NCBI GenBank assembly: GCA_944386845.1
Contig: CALXCP010000006.1
Location: 1-64,000, forward strand
Direction: 5' to 3'
Source: an uncultured Oscillospiraceae bacterium
GTDB lineage: Bacteria > Bacillota > Clostridia > Oscillospirales > Oscillospiraceae
DNA: 64,000 nucleotides
The translations under genes were made by a program, and so were the position numbers. The notes beneath the pieces were generated by a model that worked only from the letters and a program-made list of their open reading frames with translations, was not told the DNA's origin and did no database searches. Positions 1 to 8,177 of this stretch are shown one piece after another (positions within the stretch are counted from its first letter, which is position 1; the number at the start of each line of letters is the position of its first letter).

Positions 1-740
1 CCATCGTGTTGCACCTGGACCACGGCCCCGATTTTGAGACCTGCAAGTCCTGCATCGACGGCGGCTTCACCTCCGTCATGATCGACGCCTCCTCCAAGCC
101 CTTCGCCGAGAACATCGCCATCACCAGGCAGGTGGTGGAGTATGCCCACGACCACGGCGTGGTGGTGGAGGCCGAGCTGGGCGCCCTGGCCGGCATCGAG
201 GACGACGTGAAGGTCTCCGCCGAGGAGTCCCATTACACCCACCCCGACGAGGTCCAGGAGTTCGTAGAGAAGACGGGCTGCGACTCTCTGGCCATCGCCA
301 TCGGCACCAGCCACGGCGCCTACAAGTTCACCGCCGCCCAGTGCACCCGCAACGAGAAGGGCGAGCTGGTCCCGCCCCCGCTGCGCTTTGACATCCTGGA
401 CGAGGTGGTCAAGCGCCTGCCCGGCTTCCCCATCGTGCTCCACGGCTCCTCCAGCGTGCCCCAGGAGTTCGTGAAGATGATCAACGAGAACGGCGGCAGG
501 ATGCCCGACGCCGTGGGCATCCCCGAGGAGCAGCTGCGCCAGGCCGCCCGGAGCGCCGTGTGCAAGATCAACATCGACTCCGACCTGCGCCTGGCCATGA
601 CGGGCACCATCCGGCAGTTCTTCAACGAGCATCCCGACAAGTTCGATCCCCGGGAGTATCTGAAGCCCGCCCGGCAGGCCATCAAGGACCTGGTCAAGCA
701 CAAGATCATCGATGTGCTGGGCTGCGACGGCAAGGCCTGA
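1..740 (+). CDS. fba: class II fructose-bisphosphate aldolase, 5' truncated
   Basis: Glycolytic/gluconeogenic aldolase, which cleaves fructose-1,6-bisphosphate to DHAP and glyceraldehyde-3-phosphate using a divalent metal. The reading frame is open from the window edge (frame starts at base 3), so about 60-80 N-terminal residues lie outside. Visible family motifs are HLDHG (catalytic Asp/His region), EAELG, GTSHG (metal His) and HGSSS (metal His plus phosphate loop). The C-terminus is complete and is followed 25 bases later by a strong intrinsic terminator, so it ends its transcription unit. The GTG near base 6 is internal and not the true start. Confidence 0.95.
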   Translation, partial: IVLHLDHGPDFETCKSCIDGGFTSVMIDASSKPFAENIAITRQVVEYAHDHGVVVEAELGALAGIEDDVKVSAEESHYTHPDEVQEFVEKTGCDSLAIAIGTSHGAYKFTAAQCTRNEKGELVPPPLRFDILDEVVKRLPGFPIVLHGSSSVPQEFVKMINENGGRMPDAVGIPEEQLRQAARSAVCKINIDSDLRLAMTGTIRQFFNEHPDKFDPREYLKPARQAIKDLVKHKIIDVLGCDGKA

Positions 741-765
741 GCATCCAGAACAGCAAAGCGGAAAA

Positions 766-790
766 GGGAGCGCTCTGGCGCTCCCTTTTT
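766..790 (+). terminator. intrinsic terminator of fba
   Basis: Perfect 8-bp stem (GGGAGCGC / GCGCTCCC) with a 4-base loop, followed by TTTTT. It lies 25 bases past the aldolase stop codon. Confidence 0.9.
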
Positions 791-894
791 CAGCAAAAAC
801 CTGGATTCCACTTCTGGTTGCGGAGGTTCCACACAGATGTGGTAGACGGGTCCCGTCCCCTCTGGTAGGCTGGAGGCGAAAGGAGTGATCCACC

Positions 895-1551
895 ATGACA
901 TTCGGAGAAAAGCTGCTCCGGCTGCGCCAGCAGCGGGGGCTGAGCCAGGAGGCCCTGGCCCGGGAGCTGGACGTCTCCCGGCAGGCCATCTCCCGCTGGG
1001 AGCTGGGGGAGGTGGCCCCGGACACAGCCAATGTGCTGGCGGTGTGCCGGCTGTTCGGCGTGTCCGCCGACTACCTGCTCCGGGACGAGTGCGACAGGGA
1101 GGAGGACGCCCCGGTGGTGCGTCAGGCGGAGCAGAGCCTGCGGGAGCGGCAGATGGCGGTGGGGCAGGGGTTCGTCTGCCGGATCCTATGGCTGGCGCTG
1201 ATCTCCCTGTTCCACCAGTACCGGCTGGACCTGGCCGAGACCGGCACGGCGCCGGTGCCCCTGGCCTGGCTGCTGGTGCCGGTCCTGGCGGTGGGGGTCT
1301 GGCTGTTCCGGCTGAACTGGCGCTACGGGGTGAAGGAGGAGGGCAGCTTCCGGGCCCTGCTGGTGCCCGACCTCATCGCCTTTGCCTGCGTCTTCGGGCT
1401 GCCCTTTTTCCTGGAGTGGGTGCCGGGCCGCTGGAGCATCTTCCTGGGACAGCTGGCCGCCGTCGTCCCGCTGGTCTATACTGTAAAGGTCCTTCGCCTT
1501 CATTATGGCCTGCCCTGGGGAAAGGGCGGCGCTCAAAAAAGGGACAGATAG
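895..1551 (+). CDS. XRE-family HTH regulator with C-terminal membrane segments
   Basis: 218 aa. Residues 1-62 form a Cro/C1-type helix-turn-helix (RQQRGLSQEALARELDVSRQ, then AISRWELG), as in many Firmicute XRE regulators. After a charged linker come about four hydrophobic segments (roughly residues 95-110, 120-137, 153-172 and 180-198), so the protein is probably membrane-anchored. An AGGAG Shine-Dalgarno sits about 9 bases before the ATG. It lies directly upstream of the large vWA/tubulin operon and is separated from it by a 14-bp-arm hairpin and a new promoter. It could regulate that operon or only be adjacent; the sequence does not decide this. Ligand unknown. Confidence 0.8.
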   Translation: MTFGEKLLRLRQQRGLSQEALARELDVSRQAISRWELGEVAPDTANVLAVCRLFGVSADYLLRDECDREEDAPVVRQAEQSLRERQMAVGQGFVCRILWLALISLFHQYRLDLAETGTAPVPLAWLLVPVLAVGVWLFRLNWRYGVKEEGSFRALLVPDLIAFACVFGLPFFLEWVPGRWSIFLGQLAAVVPLVYTVKVLRLHYGLPWGKGGAQKRDR

Positions 1552-1563
1552 CACGTTCCAATG

Positions 1564-1597
1564 GATCCCCAGTCAGCGTGTCTGCTGACTGGGGATC
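1564..1597 (+). terminator. long perfect hairpin after the XRE gene
   Basis: Perfect 14-bp inverted repeat (arms 1564-1577 and 1584-1597, 6-base loop), 13 bases after the XRE stop codon. The U-tract is weak (TATTCATTTA), so this is either a modest terminator or a protective 3' hairpin. Confidence 0.65.
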
Positions 1598-1715
1598 TAT
1601 TCATTTACCGATAAATATTTATTCTCTATCCGCCCTCGATATCCCCCTGATCTCTTTGGCAAATCCTTAGTTATGATATAGGAATTAAAAGGGCGCATCA
1701 CATACAGAGAATCTA

Positions 1716-1744
1716 TTGACAATATTACGCCCCGGGAATATAAT
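1716..1744 (+). promoter_or_regulatory. consensus sigma-A promoter of the vWA/tubulin operon
   Basis: TTGACA at 1716-1721 and TATAAT at 1739-1744 with exactly 17 bases between them, a perfect match to the housekeeping consensus. Transcription would start near 1751, giving a leader of about 155 nt before the ATG at 1907. The preceding 1598-1715 is AT-rich intergenic DNA in which I see no gene. Confidence 0.85.
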
Positions 1745-1776
1745 TAGACAAAAAAATACAGTATTCTCATCAATGC

Positions 1777-1794
1777 GACACGGTATACCGTGTC
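1777..1794. promoter_or_regulatory. 18-bp perfect palindrome in operon leader
   Basis: GACACGGTATACCGTGTC is fully self-complementary and lies about 26-44 bases downstream of the predicted transcription start. It has the size and symmetry of a dimeric repressor operator. In RNA it would form a 7-bp stem with a TATA loop followed by TCTGTTTT, so an attenuator is an alternative. Confidence 0.55.
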
Positions 1795-1906
1795 TCTGTT
1801 TTGCTGCACAAAACAGAACGTCCTGAGCTTCCATGGGATCAAGGGAACGGCGCGGCCATCTCTTGGGAGGGCGGGGCACGCATCAGAGGGCGCGGAGGGA
1901 TGGAAC

Positions 1907-4510
1907 ATGTGTGGAATGGCTTACCTCAAAAGAGCCTGCGGCCTGGCCAAGCGGACTGCGCTCGGCCTTCTGGCCGGACTGCTCCTGCTCACGGCGGCAG
2001 AGATGCCGGCGCTGGCCGCCGGAAGCGGCAAGGAGGACGTCTCCCGGGCCATCGCCATCGTCTTCGATAACTCCGGCTCCATGTATGTCGGGCGAAACAT
2101 GGCCTGGTGCCGCGCGACCTATGCCATCGAGGTATTCGCCTCCATGATGAACGCGGGGGACACGCTCCAGGTCTATCCCATGTATGAGGTCACTGTGGAC
2201 GGGAAGACCTACACCAGCGAGGCTCCCTTCACCATCTCCGGCGGCGATGACATGTCGGTGATTCAGTCCATGTACACCCCCTTCGCCGGGGACACCCCCA
2301 TCGAGACCATCGAGGACGCCTATGCCGGGCTGCAGCAGACCAGCGCTGACGAGAAGTGGCTGATCGTCCTCACTGACGGCGCGGTGTTCTACGAGGATGG
2401 CCAGGAGATGGGGGGAGACCAGACCCGGCAGCGGCTGGAGGAGGTGCTGGCGGAGTATAACCGGAGCGTCAATGTGCTCTATCTGGGCATCGACCCGGCG
2501 GCCATCATCCCGGAGGTCAGCGGCAGCGGGCAGTACCAGTACCACACCGACAAGGCCGCGGACAGCAGCGATACCCTCACCAAGCTCACCGAGATGTGCA
2601 ACATGATCTTCGGCCGCGACGTGCTCACCAACGCCGGAGAGCAGGTGACCTTCGACGTGTCCATGAAAAAGCTGATCCTGTTCGTACAGGGCAGTGATAT
2701 CAGCGGCGTCACCCTGCGCACGGCCTCCGGCGCCTCGGTGGGTGAGCCCAGCCAGGAGTATTTCCCCCGCTACAGCGAGATGGGGGCGGGGACCGCCCGG
2801 CTGGACGGCACACCGGCCGCCTTTGGCGTGGACGAGAGCCTCAGCGGCTACATCGCCATCTATGACACCGAGCTGGAGGCCGGCACCTACGCCCTGGACT
2901 ACTCGGGCAGCATATCCAACGTCAGCATCTACTACGAGCCGGACATCGACCTGGAAGCCTCGCTGGTGGACTCCTACGGCAGCGTGATGACCTCCGCCTC
3001 CGACCTGTACCCCGGTACGTACACCATTCGCTACGGCCTGGTGGACAAGGAGGGCAACGAGACCGTGTCTGACCTGCTGGGGCAGACAGACTACACCATC
3101 ACCTATGTGATCAACGGGCAGGAGGAGACCGTCCGGAGCGATCAGAGCGGCCAGGTGGAGCTGGAGCTGGCGGAGGGGGACACCCTGGACGGCCGGATCT
3201 CCGTGACCTACCTCAGCGGCTATACCATCAACAAGGGCTTCAGCGATTTCGGCTGGCCGGTGGGCGGCTTCCAGGTGGTGGCCCGTCCCGCCGGGCTGTT
3301 AGAGCTCAAAGTATCCGGCGGCCAGGAGTCGTTTGGCCTCTCCGAGCTGGAGAGCGTCCCGTATTCCCTCCAGCTGATCTACGAGGGGGCGCCCCTCAGC
3401 GGGGGAGCGCTGGACACGGCGGGCGTCTCCGCGCGTATGGAGGGCGGCAACGCCGGCTATGCCCTCACCCAGGAGGAGGGTGGCTTCACGCTGAACCTCC
3501 AGTATGCCGGTTCCGCGGCGGACACCACCTGCGGGAAGTACACCATGTACCTCACCGCGGAGTACACCGACGAATTCGGCGTCACCTCCACCAGCCAGGA
3601 GGTCGCGGTCCCCTTCGAACTGACAGACGACGGCTACGGCCTGGAAATGGACATCAAAGGGAGCGGCTATTTCGTCCTGGCCGACCTGGCGGACAGCGAG
3701 CCGATCACGGTCGTTCTCGCAGTCGACGGCGTTCCGCTGACGGACGAACAGCTGGACCAGGTGGTGCTCACCGTGGACGGGGACAGTCTGACCTGTGAGA
3801 CCGAGCCGCTGTACGGGGAGTCCGCCTTCGCGGTCCGCATCGTTCCGGATGGGAACGCCCAACTGGGGCGCTACACGCTCCACATCACCGCCTCGGCTCA
3901 GGACCAGGTGGGCCGCGACATCACCGCGGAGGACGACAAGGGCGTGGAGCTGAGCAACCACCCCCTCTGGCTGCGCATCCTGGTGATCTGCCTGATCATC
4001 GCCCTGATCATCGCGCTGATCGTCCTCTATCTCAACATGAAGGTCCTGCCCAAGAAGATCACGGTGAACAGCGGGCAGACCGCCTTCATCGTGGAGGGGG
4101 AGACGGTGAACGGGGCCGCCAAGTGCAGCTACAGCGGCGGCGGCAAGCGCAGCGGATCCATCCAGGTGGCCACGCCCAACTACTCCGGCAATCCCCTCAT
4201 CAAGGGCGGGTTCACCCTGAACCTTGCCGCGGTGAGTCCCCGGCGAACAAAGTCAAGCCGCCGCCGGGCCGCGGTCACCAGCATCTCCGTCAGCAACAGC
4301 ACGGCGCTGCAGTCCCTCTCCGTGGGGACCCACAACCTGGTGAAGGTGGACGAGGGGGACGGGGTGACCTGGATGTTCGACAGCAAGCAGGTGCCCAGCT
4401 CCAACGTGTCCACCAAGTTCGAGATCGGTGGTAAGCCGACCTGTACCTTTATGGGCGAGACCATCAACGGCGAGTCGTTCACGCTGACGGTCCAGCTCCA
4501 GTTCAAATAA
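1907..4510 (+). CDS. secreted/membrane von Willebrand A domain protein
   Basis: 867 aa from the chosen ATG. I prefer 1907 over an in-frame ATG at 1790 because GGAGGG lies 7 bases upstream and the reading then begins with a typical signal peptide (KRACGLAKR followed by a hydrophobic run and LAA). The vWA domain occupies about residues 45-230 with a complete metal-binding MIDAS: DNSGS (D54, S56, S58), T130 and D157 (LTDG). Beta-rich extracellular repeats follow, then one membrane helix near residues 690-712 and a C-terminal domain of about 150 aa that would face the cytoplasm. First gene of an eight-gene operon; the tubulin-like gene follows after 56 bases. Likely a metal-dependent adhesion or assembly subunit; partner unknown. 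Confidence 0.85.
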   Translation: MCGMAYLKRACGLAKRTALGLLAGLLLLTAAEMPALAAGSGKEDVSRAIAIVFDNSGSMYVGRNMAWCRATYAIEVFASMMNAGDTLQVYPMYEVTVDGKTYTSEAPFTISGGDDMSVIQSMYTPFAGDTPIETIEDAYAGLQQTSADEKWLIVLTDGAVFYEDGQEMGGDQTRQRLEEVLAEYNRSVNVLYLGIDPAAIIPEVSGSGQYQYHTDKAADSSDTLTKLTEMCNMIFGRDVLTNAGEQVTFDVSMKKLILFVQGSDISGVTLRTASGASVGEPSQEYFPRYSEMGAGTARLDGTPAAFGVDESLSGYIAIYDTELEAGTYALDYSGSISNVSIYYEPDIDLEASLVDSYGSVMTSASDLYPGTYTIRYGLVDKEGNETVSDLLGQTDYTITYVINGQEETVRSDQSGQVELELAEGDTLDGRISVTYLSGYTINKGFSDFGWPVGGFQVVARPAGLLELKVSGGQESFGLSELESVPYSLQLIYEGAPLSGGALDTAGVSARMEGGNAGYALTQEEGGFTLNLQYAGSAADTTCGKYTMYLTAEYTDEFGVTSTSQEVAVPFELTDDGYGLEMDIKGSGYFVLADLADSEPITVVLAVDGVPLTDEQLDQVVLTVDGDSLTCETEPLYGESAFAVRIVPDGNAQLGRYTLHITASAQDQVGRDITAEDDKGVELSNHPLWLRILVICLIIALIIALIVLYLNMKVLPKKITVNSGQTAFIVEGETVNGAAKCSYSGGGKRSGSIQVATPNYSGNPLIKGGFTLNLAAVSPRRTKSSRRRAAVTSISVSNSTALQSLSVGTHNLVKVDEGDGVTWMFDSKQVPSSNVSTKFEIGGKPTCTFMGETINGESFTLTVQLQFK

Positions 4511-4566
4511 GATGAGCCTGTAAAGTAGACCTGCGACCGGGAAATAAGTGATTTGGAGGGAACAAC

Positions 4567-7500
4567 ATGAGTAAGGAGATCATCAAGGAAAACGTGGTGG
4601 CGGCCCCTACCCTGTTCATCGGCGTCGGCGGTACCGGCTGCAACATCGTCAAGCGGGTGGCGGAGATGTGCCGCCCCGGCGAGGTGGCGAACATCAATTT
4701 CGTCTGCCTGGACACCAACGTCAATGACCTTTCCAGCGTGGCCAGCAGCAAGGCCCACATCTACTATGTCCAGACCTCGAACACTCAGACGGTGGGGGAT
4801 TACCTGGACTACGATCAGGACGCTCTGAAAAACTGGTTCCCCAAAAATGCGGTCATGTATGACAAGACCGTGTCCGAAGGTGCCGGCCAGGTGCGGGCGA
4901 TCTCCCGCCTCGCCCTGAACGCCACCATCAAGACCGGGCACATCCGGCCCCTGTACAATGCCATCGACGACCTGTTCCGCAAGGACGGCAAGGAGATGAA
5001 GCAGGCCATGCGCGTGGTGATGGTGTCCACCGCCTCCGGCGGCACCGGATCCGGCATCGTCCTGCCCCTGGCCATGTTCGTCCGGGACTATGTGAACACC
5101 AAATATCCCAACACCTCGCTGATCGTCCGCTCGGTGATCCTCCTGCCCGAGACCCTGGACAGCGTCATCGACTCCACCGCAGAGCGGGAGAGCCAGCGCC
5201 GCAATGCCTACGCCACCATCAAGGAGATCAACGCCTTCATGATCAAGGGCTCCGGCTTCATGGACGTGGGAGACGGCGAGCTGAGCCGTTACCGTGACCT
5301 ACACATCGACATCGCCGCCGCCGGCACGGATGAGCTCAAGCGCCTGTCTCTGCTGCCCTTCGACTTCTGCTTCCTCATGGACGGGCAGAACGCCGAGGAT
5401 ACCACCATGATCAGCCTGGACCAGTACAAGGCCCAGGCCGCTCAGGCGCTGTATGAGCAGAACATCGGCCCCATGCAGAAGAACGCCTTCTCCGTGGAGG
5501 ACAACATCATCAAGGAGATGTCCAATCCCGGCAACTTCGGCCGCAACCGCTTCGGCGGCATCGGTGCCGGTGTGGTGCGGTATCCCTACGAGGAGATCGC
5601 CGACTACATCGCCTACGGCTGGGCCATGGACAGCGTCGGCGGCGAGGGCGAGGCCGCCAAGTGGTCCAAGTACGACAACGCCTATGAGGCGGCCAAGCGG
5701 GACGCCGTCAAGAAGGGCCTGTCCCAGACGGAGATCCCCACCCGGGGCGAGGTCTACATCAACAAGCTGCGCAGCGCCACCGACAACTTCTCCAAGGATC
5801 TGAACGCCCAGTTCCTGAAGGACGCGGACCGGCGGCTGAAGAACTTTTTCCGGGCCTTCGAGGATGACATCGTCTCCGCCCTGGCGGGGGACACCGCCAT
5901 CCGCAGCGCCCGGGACGACGCCAACGCCCTGGCCAGCGAGATCGACTACAACGACACGGAGAACAAGGGCCACGCGGTGGAGAACAAGGAGAAGCTGCGC
6001 ACCTATGAGGCGATGCTCCGGGCCAATGCCCAGAAGGTGGCCGCCAACGCGGCGGAGGCCCTGTTCATCAATGAGAACAAGACCATCAACGAGAAGCGCC
6101 CCTCCACCCTGGAGTTCCTGCTGAAGAACGCCTTCGGCGACGTGTGCCACCCCAACGCCGCCCGCTACATGCTCTACCTGGCCAAGCTGGAGATGGACAA
6201 GCGTCTGAAGAACGCCAACTCCACCCTGAACAATGTGGTCCTGCCCCGGCTGGAGCTCTACAGCCCCGACGCCAACGACGCCGGCATGTTCGATGCCAAG
6301 AACAGCCGGAAGAAGGTGGAGGTCAGCCTGGACGAGCTGTGCGAGGCTGAGCTGAACCCCGAGCAGTACAATAAGATCGTCCTGCGCCTGAAGGGGGCCG
6401 ACAGCATCTACCCCAAGCTGAACGAGGTGTTCCCCGACTACTTCAAGCACATCAAGGAGTACGGCGAGCTCACCGCCAAGCTGGAGGCCTATAAGTTCGG
6501 CTCGGAGTACCTGGATGACCTGTGCAAGATGTACGAGGAGTTCTTCTTCTCCTTCGGCGACAAGGTCTCCGCCCTGGCCCGCAAGCAGGAGGACATGGTG
6601 GACAGCCTGAAGTTCCGCAAGGGCGACTCCACCTACAACGTCTGCGCCACCCGTGCGCTCATGGACGAGCTGGTGCGCTCCACCGCCCGGCAGAGCGAGG
6701 AGGGCGCCATGCTGGAGTCTGAGCTCAACGCCGAGATCTTCGATGCGGTGAAGTCCAACGTCTCCTTTGAGCGGGAGATCCGCAACGCCGACATCGTGGA
6801 GAACGACCGCAGCATCGACATCTTTGACGACATCCTTTTGGGCTACTTCAAGCGGGCCGTGCGCCGCAAGTGCGATAACATCGACGTGAACATCATCGAG
6901 GCCATCGCACTGGAGAACCGTCTGCAGGCCCGCCTGAAGATGCGGGACGAGCAGCAGGGGAGCGGCAAAAAGCTCATCGATAAGGTCACCAATGATGAGA
7001 ACCTGCGCCACATCCGCAGCGTCATCGCCATGGGCGAGCGCCTGGCGGCCCCCGGCATCCAGCGCCTGCGCAACGAGGAATCCCGTGAGGTGAAGCTGTG
7101 CGCCTATAACAAGTCGCTGGGCGACATGCGTGCCTACCGCATCGCTGAGCTGGTGCCCAAGGGCGCCGCGGTGGACACCATCTCCCGCTATGAGCTGCAC
7201 TTCTTCAACGCCCTGTACAACCTGACCCCGGACAAATTGAGCAAGTTCGCCGCCCGCAATGAGACGGAGACCGGCGTCAACGAGGCCGGCCTGTACCATG
7301 AGGCGTATATCTCCTACTCCCGGAACATCGGGCCCGACTCCACCAAGAACTCCATGCTCTCCACCCACATCGACAAGCGGTGGGACTCCCTGTCCGCCAT
7401 GCCGGAGCTGGACCTGAACTTCCAGGCCAAGCAGATGATGAAGATCCATCAGGCTCTGATCTATGGTCTGGTCTACCGCGCCATCACCGCCCGCTATATC

Positions 7501-8121
7501 TCCAATGCCGCCGGCGGGAAAAAGGTCTACAAGTACGAGAATTCTGAAGAGCGCTATATGAACATGGTCGTCTCCAACGGCACGCTGTGCGATGAGTTCT
7601 ATGAGATCCTGGATTCCCTGTACATCAGCCCCGCCATCGTCACCGACATGGATGTCATCAAAGAGCGCAAGCGCGCCCGGGACCGTGTGAAGAACTCCAA
7701 CTATGAGGGGACCACCTTCGCCAAGGCGCTGAACGAGTTCTCCATCGATGCCCTCCACGACGGGCCCACCAGCCTGTTTGAGATCCCCCTGGCTTACTAC
7801 AACTCTCTGCCCAACAGCCTGCGGTTCGTGGACGAGATCACCGGGGTCGTGGAGGCCGTGATCCAGACCTTCCGGGATGAGCTGGCCATCTGGGAGAATC
7901 CTGATGACGCCAGGTTCATCCTCTGCGATCAGCTGAAGAAGCAGTTCATGCTGCTGATGGATAATTTCGAGAAATATGAGACGCTCAATCACCACGGGAA
8001 GCCCGCGGACAACCCGGTGATCGACATCATCTACCGCAAGGTGAAGAATTCCTTCTCCACCGCTCCCGAGCCCGACGACTATGAGCAGACCCTGGAGGAG
8101 ATGAGGAGTCGGATCCGCTGA
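4567..8121 (+). CDS. large tubulin/FtsZ-like GTPase
   Basis: 1184 aa. The N-terminus has a nucleotide-binding glycine loop (FIGVGGTGC, residues 17-25) and the tubulin signature GGTGSG at residues 158-163, in the order and spacing expected of the tubulin/FtsZ fold. This matches the Tubulin_2-type families of large bacterial tubulin-like proteins. The remaining roughly 800 residues are charged and helix-rich with no domain I recognise. It is far longer than FtsZ (about 350-400 aa), so it is not the division FtsZ. A GGAGGG ribosome site precedes the ATG. Likely a cytoskeletal or scaffold GTPase working with the vWA protein upstream and the membrane proteins downstream. GTPase activity and polymerisation are inferred. 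Confidence 0.85.
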   Translation: MSKEIIKENVVAAPTLFIGVGGTGCNIVKRVAEMCRPGEVANINFVCLDTNVNDLSSVASSKAHIYYVQTSNTQTVGDYLDYDQDALKNWFPKNAVMYDKTVSEGAGQVRAISRLALNATIKTGHIRPLYNAIDDLFRKDGKEMKQAMRVVMVSTASGGTGSGIVLPLAMFVRDYVNTKYPNTSLIVRSVILLPETLDSVIDSTAERESQRRNAYATIKEINAFMIKGSGFMDVGDGELSRYRDLHIDIAAAGTDELKRLSLLPFDFCFLMDGQNAEDTTMISLDQYKAQAAQALYEQNIGPMQKNAFSVEDNIIKEMSNPGNFGRNRFGGIGAGVVRYPYEEIADYIAYGWAMDSVGGEGEAAKWSKYDNAYEAAKRDAVKKGLSQTEIPTRGEVYINKLRSATDNFSKDLNAQFLKDADRRLKNFFRAFEDDIVSALAGDTAIRSARDDANALASEIDYNDTENKGHAVENKEKLRTYEAMLRANAQKVAANAAEALFINENKTINEKRPSTLEFLLKNAFGDVCHPNAARYMLYLAKLEMDKRLKNANSTLNNVVLPRLELYSPDANDAGMFDAKNSRKKVEVSLDELCEAELNPEQYNKIVLRLKGADSIYPKLNEVFPDYFKHIKEYGELTAKLEAYKFGSEYLDDLCKMYEEFFFSFGDKVSALARKQEDMVDSLKFRKGDSTYNVCATRALMDELVRSTARQSEEGAMLESELNAEIFDAVKSNVSFEREIRNADIVENDRSIDIFDDILLGYFKRAVRRKCDNIDVNIIEAIALENRLQARLKMRDEQQGSGKKLIDKVTNDENLRHIRSVIAMGERLAAPGIQRLRNEESREVKLCAYNKSLGDMRAYRIAELVPKGAAVDTISRYELHFFNALYNLTPDKLSKFAARNETETGVNEAGLYHEAYISYSRNIGPDSTKNSMLSTHIDKRWDSLSAMPELDLNFQAKQMMKIHQALIYGLVYRAITARYISNAAGGKKVYKYENSEERYMNMVVSNGTLCDEFYEILDSLYISPAIVTDMDVIKERKRARDRVKNSNYEGTTFAKALNEFSIDALHDGPTSLFEIPLAYYNSLPNSLRFVDEITGVVEAVIQTFRDELAIWENPDDARFILCDQLKKQFMLLMDNFEKYETLNHHGKPADNPVIDIIYRKVKNSFSTAPEPDDYEQTLEEMRSRIR

Positions 8122-8177
8122 CACATGGAGCGGGCACAGGCCCGCTCTGTGGAGATGCTCGGGAGAGGGAGGTGAAT

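Noticed and set aside
1790..1906. Upstream ATG at 1790 as start of the vWA gene
   Set aside because: It would place 39 extra residues before the signal peptide, overlaps the leader palindrome and lacks a ribosome site; 1907 is better supported.
5299..8124. 941-codon minus-strand frame
   Set aside because: Antisense to the tubulin-like gene; low-complexity Val/Leu/Gly/His composition and no domain.
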